Part shown: positions 1 through 7,650 of the stretch, in pieces
Layout of the letters: each line of letters opens with the position of its first letter
How positions within the stretch are numbered: position 1 is the stretch's first letter
Assembly: GCA_021443625.1 (NCBI GenBank)
Contig: JABUTP010000021.1
Span: 1-11,407 of the forward strand
Origin: Bacteroidales bacterium
GTDB taxonomy: Bacteria; Bacteroidota; Bacteroidia; Bacteroidales; UBA932
Direction of reading: 5' to 3'
DNA length: 11,407 nucleotides
Program-made: the position numbers and the translations under genes
The notes under the pieces: model-generated
Database searches by the model: none
Seen by the model: the letters and a program-made list of their open reading frames with translations, nothing else
What the model was told of the DNA's origin: nothing

Positions 1-1155
1 CACAACGAAGCCATCCACAAGATTGAGGAAGTGGCCGGAATGACCGCCCAGGCAGCCAAGGAACAACTTATTGAGAGTATGAAGGAGGAGGCCAAGACTC
101 AGGCGATGTCCTATATCAATGACACTATGGAAGAGGCCCGCCTCAATGCCGCCAAAGAGGCCAAGCGCATAGTCATCAACACTATCCAGCGCACCGCCCC
201 CGAAATTGCCATAGAAAACGCCGTGACCGTGTTCAACATCGAAAACGATGAGGTAAAGGGTCGCATCATCGGCCGTGAAGGACGCAACATCAGGGCCCTC
301 GAGGCCGCCATCGGAGTTGAGATTGTGGTCGATGACACTCCCGACGCAATTCTCATTTCGGCATTTGACCCCGTACGCAGGGAGGTGGCCCGCCTGGCGC
401 TCCACCAGCTCGTGGCAGACGGCCGTATCCACCCCGCCCGCATCGAGGAAGTTGTGGCCAAGGTGCAGAAACAGCTTGAAGAGGAGATTATGGAAACCGG
501 CAAGCGCACCTGCATCGACCTCGGCATCCACGGTCTCAACCCGAGTCTCGTCAGGATGGTTGGTCGTATGAAATATCGCAGTTCATACGGACAGAACCTG
601 CTCCAGCACTCCCGTGAGGTGGCCAACATATCGGCAATCCTCGCTTCGGAACTCGGTCTCAATCCGAAGATTGCCAAGCGCGCGGGTCTGCTTCACGATA
701 TCGGAAAGGTTTCGGAGGAAGACCACGAACTGCCACACGCCATTCTCGGTATGAAGATGGCCGAAAAATTCAAGGAAAAACCGGAGGTTTGCAACGCCAT
801 CGGAGCTCACCACGAGGAGGTGGAGATGACTACCCTCATTTCACCCATCGTGCTTGTGGCTGACGCCATTTCGGGTTCCCGACCCGGAGCACGCCGCGAG
901 GTTATCGAATCGTACATCAAACGTCTCAAGGATATGGAAAACATAGCCGCTTCCCGCGAAGGTGTGGTCAAGGCCTATGCAATCCAGGCCGGCCGCGAAC
1001 TCAGGGTCATCGTAGGCGCGGAACAGGTTTCCGATGCCGAGTGCGACACCATTTCCAATGAAATCGCCCGCAAGATCCAGGATGAGATGACATATCCCGG
1101 ACAGGTCAAGATTACCGTAATCCGCGAGGTGCGCAGCGTGGCCATCGCCAAATAA
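1..1155 (+). CDS. rny: Ribonuclease Y, C-terminal part (5' end outside window)
   Basis: Endoribonuclease that starts mRNA decay, normally anchored to the inner membrane. The frame is open from base 1, so the N-terminal membrane helix and most of the long coiled coil lie off the left edge; 384 residues are visible. The first ~60 residues are the end of the Ala/Glu/Lys-rich coiled coil. A KH RNA-binding domain follows, with the loop [10 protein letters not shown] at visible residues 87-96. The HD phosphohydrolase domain has His203, the HD pair at 232-233 in LLHDIGK, the HH pair at 270-271 in GAHHEE, and Asp288 in [15 protein letters not shown], together the expected metal ligands. The C-terminus ([12 protein letters not shown], then VRSVAIAK) is the usual family ending, so the 3' end is intact. 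An in-frame ATG at base 31 is internal, not the start. It converges with maf. Identification is secure from domain order and motifs. Confidence 0.97.
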   Translation, partial: HNEAIHKIEEVAGMTAQAAKEQLIESMKEEAKTQAMSYINDTMEEARLNAAKEAKRIVINTIQRTAPEIAIENAVTVFNIENDEVKGRIIGREGRNIRALEAAIGVEIVVDDTPDAILISAFDPVRREVARLALHQLVADGRIHPARIEEVVAKVQKQLEEEIMETGKRTCIDLGIHGLNPSLVRMVGRMKYRSSYGQNLLQHSREVANISAILASELGLNPKIAKRAGLLHDIGKVSEEDHELPHAILGMKMAEKFKEKPEVCNAIGAHHEEVEMTTLISPIVLVADAISGSRPGARREVIESYIKRLKDMENIAASREGVVKAYAIQAGRELRVIVGAEQVSDAECDTISNEIARKIQDEMTYPGQVKITVIREVRSVAIAK

Positions 1156-1199
1156 CAATCCCCTCTTCATCAAGAGGATTGTCCGCGCCCCTTCGGGGG
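1156..1199. terminator. Two hairpins between convergent rny and maf, possible bidirectional terminator
   Basis: Hairpin 1 (1156-1181) pairs CCTCTT (1162-1167) with AAGAGG (1172-1177) around a CATC loop, then, after a two-base bulge, CAAT (1156-1159) with ATTG (1178-1181). Hairpin 2 (1188-1199) is CCCC-TTCG-GGGG with a stable UUCG-type loop. Neither is followed by a good T run on the plus strand. Read on the minus strand, hairpin 1 is followed by TTATTT, so it is more plausible as the maf terminator. The position between two convergent stops supports the call; the missing T tract after rny weakens it. Confidence 0.5.
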
Positions 1200-1201
1200 A
1201 T

Positions 1202-1816
1202 TCACTTCAGGGACAACTCCCTTTCGAGATTGCGCAACTCCCCGTAGAGGCGGTGAAGCGGCAGTCCCATCACATTGAAATAAGAGCCGTTTATAGACGA
1301 AATGCCGATGTGTCCAATCCATTCCTGGATTCCGTACGCACCGGCTTTGTCGTATGGCTTGTAGTTGTCGATGTAGTAGGAAATTTCATCTTCGCCCAAA
1401 GTCTTGAAGGTGACTGCGGTGGCGTCGGTAAATGACCTGGCGGAGCCGCTGCCGCTCTTGAGCACGACGCCGGTCAGCACATAGTGGGTGTTGCCCGAGA
1501 GCAGGTGCAGCATCCGCACGGCATCGTCGCGGTCACGGGGCTTGCCCAATGCAGACATCCCCCCGGTTGAGGGGTCCTTGACAAATACCAGCGTGTCGGC
1601 CGTAACCAGGATTTCGTCGGGGGCAAGGGGGCGGTGGAAGCCGTCGGCCTTGTTCTGCGCCAGAAATTCGGGGATTCTGTCCCACGGCAGGGAGTCGGGA
1701 AAAACCTCTTTGCCGCCCTTCGGGGTTTCAACGGAGATGTCCAGTCCCAAATCCCTCATCAGTTGCTGCCTGCGGGGGGAACCGGAAGCCAGGGTAATTT
1801 TTATCTTTTCAAACAT
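1202..1816 (-). CDS. maf: Maf-family nucleoside triphosphate pyrophosphatase (dTTP/UTP type)
   Basis: Cytoplasmic house-cleaning enzyme that hydrolyses non-canonical or excess nucleotides to the monophosphate and pyrophosphate. The 204 residues match the family size. The N-terminal ASGSPRR motif (10-16) is the Maf signature for phosphate binding. TADTLV holds the likely catalytic Asp74. GKPRD starts at 92, and DKAGAYGIQ (156-164) is the conserved segment that in YhdE-type members goes with dTTP/UTP specificity rather than the m7GTP specificity of YceF-type members. The C-terminal GSYFNVMGLPLHRLY is also typical. The ATG at 1816 starts immediately before the conserved N-terminal strand, so the start is well supported. 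It is transcribed away from valS and its stop lies 46 bases from the rny stop. The family call is firm; exact substrate preference is inferred from motifs. Confidence 0.95.
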   Translation of the reverse strand: MFEKIKITLASGSPRRQQLMRDLGLDISVETPKGGKEVFPDSLPWDRIPEFLAQNKADGFHRPLAPDEILVTADTLVFVKDPSTGGMSALGKPRDRDDAVRMLHLLSGNTHYVLTGVVLKSGSGSARSFTDATAVTFKTLGEDEISYYIDNYKPYDKAGAYGIQEWIGHIGISSINGSYFNVMGLPLHRLYGELRNLERELSLK

Positions 1817-1836
1817 TATGGGCTGTTTTTGTTGTG

Positions 1837-1844
1837 CGAAGGTA
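1837..1844 (-). promoter_or_regulatory. Candidate -7 element for maf
   Basis: On the minus strand this reads TACCTTCG, one mismatch from the Bacteroidota -7 consensus TAnnTTTG, about 20 bases upstream of the maf start codon. No TTTG -33 box lies at the expected 19-bp spacing; that position is G-rich on the minus strand. It would overlap the opposing valS promoter region closely. Tentative. Confidence 0.35.
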
Positions 1845-1852
1845 CGATTATT

Positions 1853-1883
1853 TTTGCTGTCGCCCCCTTTTTTTTTACCTTTG
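1853..1883 (+). promoter_or_regulatory. Bacteroidota-type promoter for the valS-tatAC-abcF cluster
   Basis: TTTG (1853-1856) and TACCTTTG (1876-1883) match the -33 and -7 consensus elements of the primary Bacteroidota sigma factor exactly, with the canonical 19-bp spacer. Transcription would begin near 1890, giving a leader of roughly 50 bases before the valS ATG. The leader is A/T-rich just before the start (aaagaactttagaaaa) and lacks a clear Shine-Dalgarno motif, as is usual in this phylum. The spacer contains C5 (1863-1867) followed by T9 (1868-1876), whose last T is the first base of the -7 box. Confidence 0.8.
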
Positions 1884-1940
1884 CGACAATGTGGCAGATT
1901 ATGATGAGCCGTTCCGCCCGATTAAAAGAACTTTAGAAAA

Positions 1941-4589
1941 ATGACAGAGTTATCAGCAAAATACGATCCCCAGTCGGTGGAAGACAAATGGTACGCATAT
2001 TGGCTTCAGCACCGCTGTTTCCATTCGGAGCCCGATGGCCGTGAACCTTATACGATAGTGATTCCGCCCCCGAACGTGACTGGAATCCTCCATATGGGAC
2101 ACGTTCTCAACAACACCCTGAACGACGTGCTTATCCGCCGTGCAAGGATGGACGGAAAGAACGCCTGCTGGGTGCCGGGTACCGACCACGCCAGCATTGC
2201 CACCGAGTCCAAGGTGGTGGCCCGCCTCAAGGAGAAGGGTATTTCCAAGGAAGACCTTACCCGCGAAGAGTTTATGGAGCACGCCTGGCAGTGGAAAGAG
2301 GAGCACGGCGGCATCATCCTGCAGCAGCTCCGCAAGTTGGGCGCATCGTGCGACTGGGACCGCACCCGTTTCACAATGGAGCCTGAGTTGTCCAAGGCCG
2401 TCATTGCAACGTTCTGCCATTTCTATAAAAAGGGTTTGATATACAGGGGGGTGCGGATGGTCAACTGGGATCCGGTTGCCCTTACCGCCATAAGTGACGA
2501 CGAAGTTATCCACAGGGATACCCAGAGCCACTTCTACCACCTCAAATACTATATTGCTGATGCCGAAGGCAATCCCACCGACCAGTACCTCGTCATCGCC
2601 ACCACCCGCCCCGAAACGATTATGGCGGACGCTGCAATCTGCGTGAATCCCGCCGACGAACGCCATCACTGGCTGCGGGGCAAGAAAGTTCTCATTCCGC
2701 TCATCAACCGCGCCATCCCCGTAATTGAAGACGATTACGTGGAGATGGACTTCGGTACGGGATGCCTCAAGGTTACTCCCGCCCACGATGCCCACGACTA
2801 CGAAATAGGCCTGCGGCACAACCTTCCCGTGATGGATATCATCGATGACCACGGCCGTCTCAACGAGCAGGCCCGGATTCTGGTGGGCGAGGACCGATTT
2901 GTGGCGAGGGAGAAGATTGTGGAGATGCTTCGTGCCGAAGGGAATCTTCTCAAGGTCGAGGATTACACCTCGCCGGTAGGGTATTCGGAGCGTACAAACG
3001 CCGTCATAGAGCCCAAACTCTCGGCACAGTGGTTCCTCAAGATGGAGGAGATGGCCGCCCGCGCATTGGACGACGTTGAGTCCGGCCGGATTAAATTCAT
3101 CCCCGACAAATACCGCAACACCTACCGTCACTGGATGGAAAATGCCCACGACTGGTGCATTTCCCGTCAGCTCTGGTGGGGACAGCGCATTCCCGCATAT
3201 TATCTTCCCGACGGCAGCGTGGTGGTGGAGGAGACTCCCGAACTCGCTTTGGAGGCCGCCCGCAAAACAGACGCCTCCCTTACTGCCGCCGACCTTCGGC
3301 AGGACGACGACGTGCTCGACACCTGGTTCTCGAGCTGGCTGTGGCCCATCTCGGTGTTCGATCCCGAAAGACCGGGGCATCCCGAGCACAAGCCCAACGC
3401 CGACCTGGCCTATTATTATCCTACAAACGACCTTGTGACCGGACCCGACATTATTTTCTTCTGGGTGGCAAGGATGATCATGGCCGGTGGGGAGTTTATG
3501 GACGAGATTCCTTTCAGGAACGTATATTTCACGGGAATTGTGAGGGACAAGATAGGCCGCAAGATGAGCAAGACCCTCGGCAACAGTCCCGACCCGCTCG
3601 ATCTGATAGCGAAGTACGGCGCCGACGGAGTCCGTATGGGAATCCTGCTCTGCACCTCGGCCGGCAACGACATCATGTTCGATGAAAGCCAGGTTGAGCA
3701 GGGGCGCAATTTCTGCAACAAGATATGGAATGCATACAGGCTCATAAAGGGATGGGAGACCGCGCAGACAGAACAGCCCGTAGAGGCGAAGATTGCCTGC
3801 GACTGGTTCGGCAGCAAACTGGCCATGACCGAGAGTCTGGTGGCCGACCATTTCGCCAAGTTCCGCATCAACGATGCTCTTATGTGCATCTACAAGCTCT
3901 TCTGGGACGATTTCTGCGCCTGGTATCTCGAGCTCATCAAGCCGGCTTACGGAAAGCCGGTGGATACTGTAACGTTCAACACCGCACTCGGCTATTTCGA
4001 GCAGTTGCTGCGCCTTCTCCATCCGTTCATGCCTTTCATCACCGAAGAGTTGTGGCACAACATCGGCGAAAGGGGTGAGGGGGAAACCATAATGTTCCAA
4101 CCCACTCCCGAGGCGGGTGCCTTCACTCAGGAGATTGTCGCCGACTTTGACGTGGCCACCCAGGTGGTGGTCGAACTCAGGGCCATCCGCCAGAAGAAGA
4201 ACATCTCACCCAAGGAGCCCCTCAAACTCAAAGTCAAAGGGCAGTATCCCGTTTCGATGAATCCCGTGGTTGCCAAGATGGCAAACATCGATTCGATAGA
4301 GGTTATGGATGATTTCTCCTCATTGGGAAGCGGCGAAACCTTTATGGTCAATACCCTGCAGTTCTACGTTCCGCTCGAGGGGATGATTGACGTCGAGACG
4401 GAAAAGGCGAAGATTCTGGCCGAGATAGCACGCTACGAGGGCTTCCTCAAAGGTGTCAACGCCAAACTCGGCAACGAGAAGTTCGTTGCCAACGCTCCCG
4501 CCGCAGTGGTGGAGATGGAACGCAAAAAACAGAGCGACGCCACGACCAAGCTGGAAAACCTGCGGCAGAGTCTCGAAAAACTTGGATAA
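1941..4589 (+). CDS. valS: Valyl-tRNA synthetase
   Basis: Class I aminoacyl-tRNA synthetase that charges tRNA-Val and hydrolyses mischarged Thr-tRNA-Val. The 882 residues are full length for the bacterial family. The HIGH-type motif is HMGH at 51-54, preceded by PPPNVTGIL. The CP1 editing domain contains TTRPET at 221-226 and the downstream GTGCLKVTPAHDAHDYEIG block. WCISRQLWWGQRIP begins at 405, typical of ValS. The KMSKS loop is KMSKT at 541-545, followed by LGNSPDPLDLI. The C-terminus is a Lys/Glu-rich coiled-coil arm ending with the EKFVANAP block, the tRNA-binding arm specific to ValS. The start at 1941 gives the normal N-terminus with YDPQSVEDKWY. It is the first gene after a strong promoter, and tatA begins 20 bases after its stop. 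No truncation or frameshift seen. Confidence 0.99.
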   Translation: MTELSAKYDPQSVEDKWYAYWLQHRCFHSEPDGREPYTIVIPPPNVTGILHMGHVLNNTLNDVLIRRARMDGKNACWVPGTDHASIATESKVVARLKEKGISKEDLTREEFMEHAWQWKEEHGGIILQQLRKLGASCDWDRTRFTMEPELSKAVIATFCHFYKKGLIYRGVRMVNWDPVALTAISDDEVIHRDTQSHFYHLKYYIADAEGNPTDQYLVIATTRPETIMADAAICVNPADERHHWLRGKKVLIPLINRAIPVIEDDYVEMDFGTGCLKVTPAHDAHDYEIGLRHNLPVMDIIDDHGRLNEQARILVGEDRFVAREKIVEMLRAEGNLLKVEDYTSPVGYSERTNAVIEPKLSAQWFLKMEEMAARALDDVESGRIKFIPDKYRNTYRHWMENAHDWCISRQLWWGQRIPAYYLPDGSVVVEETPELALEAARKTDASLTAADLRQDDDVLDTWFSSWLWPISVFDPERPGHPEHKPNADLAYYYPTNDLVTGPDIIFFWVARMIMAGGEFMDEIPFRNVYFTGIVRDKIGRKMSKTLGNSPDPLDLIAKYGADGVRMGILLCTSAGNDIMFDESQVEQGRNFCNKIWNAYRLIKGWETAQTEQPVEAKIACDWFGSKLAMTESLVADHFAKFRINDALMCIYKLFWDDFCAWYLELIKPAYGKPVDTVTFNTALGYFEQLLRLLHPFMPFITEELWHNIGERGEGETIMFQPTPEAGAFTQEIVADFDVATQVVVELRAIRQKKNISPKEPLKLKVKGQYPVSMNPVVAKMANIDSIEVMDDFSSLGSGETFMVNTLQFYVPLEGMIDVETEKAKILAEIARYEGFLKGVNAKLGNEKFVANAPAAVVEMERKKQSDATTKLENLRQSLEKLG

Positions 4590-4609
4590 CAAACTAAAAA
4601 TTTGATACT

Positions 4610-4816
4610 ATGAAGACTATTTTGCTTTTGGGACCATTGGGTTTGCCCGAAATCGTCATTATCCTTCTCATCGTGCTCCTTCTTTTCGGAGGCAAGAAAA
4701 TTCCCGAGCTTATGAGGGGACTCGGCAAGGGTATCCGCAGCTTCAAGGAGGGGATGAAGGATGTCGAGAAGGACGTCAACGAAATCAAGTCCGAAATAGA
4801 GAGCGAAGACAAATAA
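4610..4816 (+). CDS. tatA: TatA/E-type twin-arginine translocase subunit
   Basis: Small inner-membrane protein that forms the translocation element for folded Tat substrates together with TatC. At 68 residues it has the full TatA plan: a short N-terminus, one transmembrane helix at about 13-26 ([13 protein letters not shown]), the hinge FGGKKIPEL at 26-34, an amphipathic helix ([17 protein letters not shown]), and an acidic, charged C-terminal tail. The FG hinge followed by [13 protein letters not shown] identifies TatA rather than TatB. The polar residue near the start of the helix is Glu14 in a GLPE context; E. coli TatA has Gln there and TatB has Glu, so one protein might cover both roles (inference). 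It lies 20 bases after valS and 12 bases before tatC, almost certainly co-transcribed. No tatB candidate is present in the window. Confidence 0.95.
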   Translation: MKTILLLGPLGLPEIVIILLIVLLLFGGKKIPELMRGLGKGIRSFKEGMKDVEKDVNEIKSEIESEDK

Positions 4817-4828
4817 CAACTTTCCGAT

Positions 4829-5647
4829 ATGGCTGACAAGGAGATGTCCTTCTGGGATCATCTCGAAGACCTGCGCAAGGTTTTGTTTACCTGCGCAATT
4901 CTCTTGTTTGTACTGATGATGGGGGCCTTCTTCCTGAAGGAACCGATATTCAACGTCATCTTTGCTCCGCTGTCAAGCGACTTTATTCTTTACAGGGGTT
5001 TTGACAAGGTCATCGGGATTTTCGGCGCATCCGTGCCCGAATTTGACGTCCAGATCATAAATTACAAAATGACGGCACAATTCTTCACCCACGTGAAGGT
5101 ATCCTTTTACGTGGCTCTGGTTGTGGGGATGCCGTTTTTGTTTTATGAATTGTGGACATTCGTACGCCCGGCCCTCTATCCGAAAGAGAAGAAAGCCATC
5201 AAGGGTTCCTTCGGCTTCGCGGCGATTCTCTTTTATACGGGAGTCCTGGTGGGCTATTATATGGTCCTGCCCCTTACCGTCCGCTTTCTCGGTACCTATC
5301 AGGTTTCGCCGGATGTGCCGAATGCGATAGATTTGTCGTCGTATATCGGCATCTTCACCTCCCTGATAATCATTATGGGAATTGTCTTCGAAATGCCTAT
5401 TCTGGCGGCTCTTCTCTCGCGGCTCGGGGTTATCTCGAAGGAGTGGATGAAGCAGTACCGCAGGCACGCGGTGGTGGTGCTGGTCATTGTTGCGGCCATC
5501 ATCACGCCGAGCGGCGACCCCTTTACCCTGATGGTGGTTTCGGTCCCCCTTTATCTGCTCTATGAGTTGAGTATTTTTGTGGCGCGTAGCAACAAAGGCC
5601 GGGACCTGGAAGAGGGCGAAGATGTATTGGAGGAGGAGAGTGAATGA
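4829..5647 (+). CDS. tatC: Sec-independent protein translocase TatC
   Basis: Polytopic inner-membrane receptor that recognises twin-arginine signal peptides and recruits TatA. At 272 residues it has about six hydrophobic segments (roughly 18-36, 92-110, 128-150, 172-192, 212-226, 230-250). The cytoplasmic N-terminus carries FWDHLEDLRK (8-17), matching the family's HLxELR signature. Conserved acidic residues are visible: Glu107 in FYELWTFVRPALYPKEKK (signal-peptide binding region), Glu188 in IVFEMP, and Asp230 in ITPSGDP. The first periplasmic loop, about residues 37-91, is clearly longer than in E. coli TatC, as I recall for other Bacteroidota TatC proteins. The C-terminal tail is strongly acidic (EEGEDVLEEESE). 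The stop overlaps the start of the ABC-F gene in ATGA, indicating translational coupling. Very secure call. Confidence 0.98.
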   Translation: MADKEMSFWDHLEDLRKVLFTCAILLFVLMMGAFFLKEPIFNVIFAPLSSDFILYRGFDKVIGIFGASVPEFDVQIINYKMTAQFFTHVKVSFYVALVVGMPFLFYELWTFVRPALYPKEKKAIKGSFGFAAILFYTGVLVGYYMVLPLTVRFLGTYQVSPDVPNAIDLSSYIGIFTSLIIIMGIVFEMPILAALLSRLGVISKEWMKQYRRHAVVVLVIVAAIITPSGDPFTLMVVSVPLYLLYELSIFVARSNKGRDLEEGEDVLEEESE

Positions 5648-7650
5648 TATCGCTGAATGACCTTACGGTTTCGTTCGGAGGGTTCACCCTGCTGGACAAC
5701 ATCAATCTTCATATTTCCGAAAAGGACCGGATAGGGCTTGTCGGCAAGAACGGAGCCGGCAAATCGACCCTGCTCAAACTTATCGTGGGGCAGCAGCACC
5801 CGACCTCAGGAAAGGTGATGGTGCCGGACCGGCTAAATGTCGGATACCTTCCCCAACATATGGAACACAATCGGGGAAGAAGCGTGTTGGACGAAACCCT
5901 GACCGTTTTCGGAGACCATTTCGCGATGCAGCAGAGGGTGGAGGCCATATCCAGAGAACTTGCCGAAAGGGAGGACTACCAGTCCAAGGAGTATTCCCGT
6001 CTCATTGTGGAACTCAACGAAATCAACGACCGGCTGGCCTTGATGAGCGGCGAGGCGCCCGAAGTCAAGGCAGAACGCACACTGAAAGGTTTGGGATTCC
6101 GCGAGAACGAGCTCGGCCGCAACACCGAAACCTTCAGCCAGGGTTGGAATATGCGCATCGAACTGGCAAAGATTCTTCTGCGCAATCCCGACGTCCTACT
6201 GCTGGACGAGCCTACCAACCACCTTGACATAGAGTCCATAGAGTGGCTTGAACAATATCTCCGCAATTTTGCGGGGTCGCTGGTTCTGATTTCGCACGAC
6301 CGCCGTTTTCTCGACAACTGTACCGGACGAACGGTGGAAATCATGCTGGGGCATATCCACGACTACAAAGTGCCGTACAGTCAATATCTGGAGCTTCGCA
6401 AGGAGCGAATCCAGCAACAGCGGGCTGCCTACGAAAACCAGCAGCGCACCATAGAAAAGACCGAGGAGTTCATTGAGAAATTCCGCTACAAACCCACCAA
6501 GAGCAACCAGGTGCAGTCGCGCATCAAGCAACTGGAAAAAATGGACCGCATAGAACTGGAGATTGAGGACAATTCGGCTCTGGTTGTAAAATTTCCTCCC
6601 GCACCCCGCTCGGGCGACGTCGCTTTCAAAGTTACTGATGCCGCAGTAAGTTACCCCGACCAGCCGCAGAAGATTATCCTGAAAGGGGCCAACCTCGAAA
6701 TCAAAAGAGGTGAGAAGGTGGCGTTTGTGGGGCGCAACGGTGAAGGTAAGACCACTATGATGAAGGTCCTGATGCGCGCGCTGGAACCCATCGAGGGGAG
6801 CGCTACCGTCGGATACAACGTCAAGACAGGCTACTATGCACAGAACCAGGACGACGTTCTGGACAAAAACGATACGGTGTTCGACACCCTCGACAGAATT
6901 GCAGTGGGGGATATCCGGACCAAAATCAGGGATATTCTCGGGGCATTCCTTTTCAAGGGGGAGGATATCGACAAGAAGGTGGCGGTCCTGAGCGGTGGCG
7001 AGCGGGCCCGTCTGTCGATGGCGCGACTGATGCTGGAGCCGTATAACCTTCTGGCACTGGATGAACCCACCAACCATATGGACATCCGTTCCAAAACCAT
7101 TCTGAAGCAGGCTTTGGCGAAATATGACGGCACTCTGATAGTCGTCTCCCACGACAGGGATTTCCTGTCGGGACTCGTCACTAAAATCTACGAGTTCGGT
7201 GACGGAAAGGTGCGGGAGCATCTGGGTGGGGTGGACGATTTCCTGGCACGGAAACGGGCGGAAAGTTTTGCCGACATCGAGCGCAAACAGCCGTCTAAGG
7301 AGGCGCCTTCCGCTCGGGGCACGGGTGCCGCCGATTCCCCCAAAGCACCTCAGGGCAAATCTTTAGCCGACAAAGATGAAACAACTCCTCCCGCAAGGCG
7401 CGACTCCCAGGCAGAAAGGGCCCGCCAGAAGGAACTGGGCAAACTGAAGAACCGCCTCTCGGTGGTGGAAAAGGCCATCGCTGCAATCGAGGCCAAGATG
7501 GCGGAATTGGAAACCCATCTTTCGGAGCCGAAAGATGGGGATGATATAATGGAACTCACAAGGGAGTATTTCGACCACAAACGCCAGTTGGACTACAAGA
7601 TGTCCGAATGGGAAGAGTTGGTGGGCAAGATTGAGGGTTTCGACGCTTAA
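5644..7650 (+). CDS. ABC-F family ATPase (ribosome-associated type)
   Basis: Soluble protein with two ABC ATPase domains and no membrane segment; characterised ABC-F members act at the ribosomal E site in translation. Domain 1: Walker A GKNGAGKST (34-42), an altered signature FSQGW (164-168), Walker B VLLLDEPTNHLD (184-195), and the SHD switch. The interdomain linker (about 245-315) is a charged helical pair rich in Gln, Arg and Glu, matching the P-site-tRNA-interaction arm. Domain 2: Walker A GRNGEGKTT (363-371), a canonical LSGGE signature (449-453), Walker B LLALDEPTNHMD (469-480), and SHD. A low-complexity Ala/Pro/Ser/Lys stretch (about 545-595) leads to a C-terminal coiled coil resembling the Uup C-terminal domain. 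Length 668. The start overlaps the tatC stop by four bases. Which ABC-F subfamily, and whether it is housekeeping or antibiotic-protective, cannot be settled from sequence; operon context favours housekeeping. Confidence 0.95.
   Translation: MISLNDLTVSFGGFTLLDNINLHISEKDRIGLVGKNGAGKSTLLKLIVGQQHPTSGKVMVPDRLNVGYLPQHMEHNRGRSVLDETLTVFGDHFAMQQRVEAISRELAEREDYQSKEYSRLIVELNEINDRLALMSGEAPEVKAERTLKGLGFRENELGRNTETFSQGWNMRIELAKILLRNPDVLLLDEPTNHLDIESIEWLEQYLRNFAGSLVLISHDRRFLDNCTGRTVEIMLGHIHDYKVPYSQYLELRKERIQQQRAAYENQQRTIEKTEEFIEKFRYKPTKSNQVQSRIKQLEKMDRIELEIEDNSALVVKFPPAPRSGDVAFKVTDAAVSYPDQPQKIILKGANLEIKRGEKVAFVGRNGEGKTTMMKVLMRALEPIEGSATVGYNVKTGYYAQNQDDVLDKNDTVFDTLDRIAVGDIRTKIRDILGAFLFKGEDIDKKVAVLSGGERARLSMARLMLEPYNLLALDEPTNHMDIRSKTILKQALAKYDGTLIVVSHDRDFLSGLVTKIYEFGDGKVREHLGGVDDFLARKRAESFADIERKQPSKEAPSARGTGAADSPKAPQGKSLADKDETTPPARRDSQAERARQKELGKLKNRLSVVEKAIAAIEAKMAELETHLSEPKDGDDIMELTREYFDHKRQLDYKMSEWEELVGKIEGFDA

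Noticed and set aside
1953..4100. Open frame of 715 codons on the minus strand, antisense to most of valS
   Set aside because: It lies wholly opposite a full-length, motif-complete valS and shows no recognisable domain. Long antisense open frames arise from the codon bias of moderately GC-rich coding sequence.
6196..7221. 341-codon minus-strand open frame opposite the ABC-F gene
   Set aside because: No family resemblance, and it lies fully inside an intact ABC-F gene with both ATPase domains; a codon-bias shadow.
5644..7650. Antibiotic-resistance ABC-F (ARE) assignment
   Set aside because: Nothing in the motifs distinguishes a resistance factor. The gene sits in a housekeeping operon with no mobile-element traces, so a resistance claim is unsupported.
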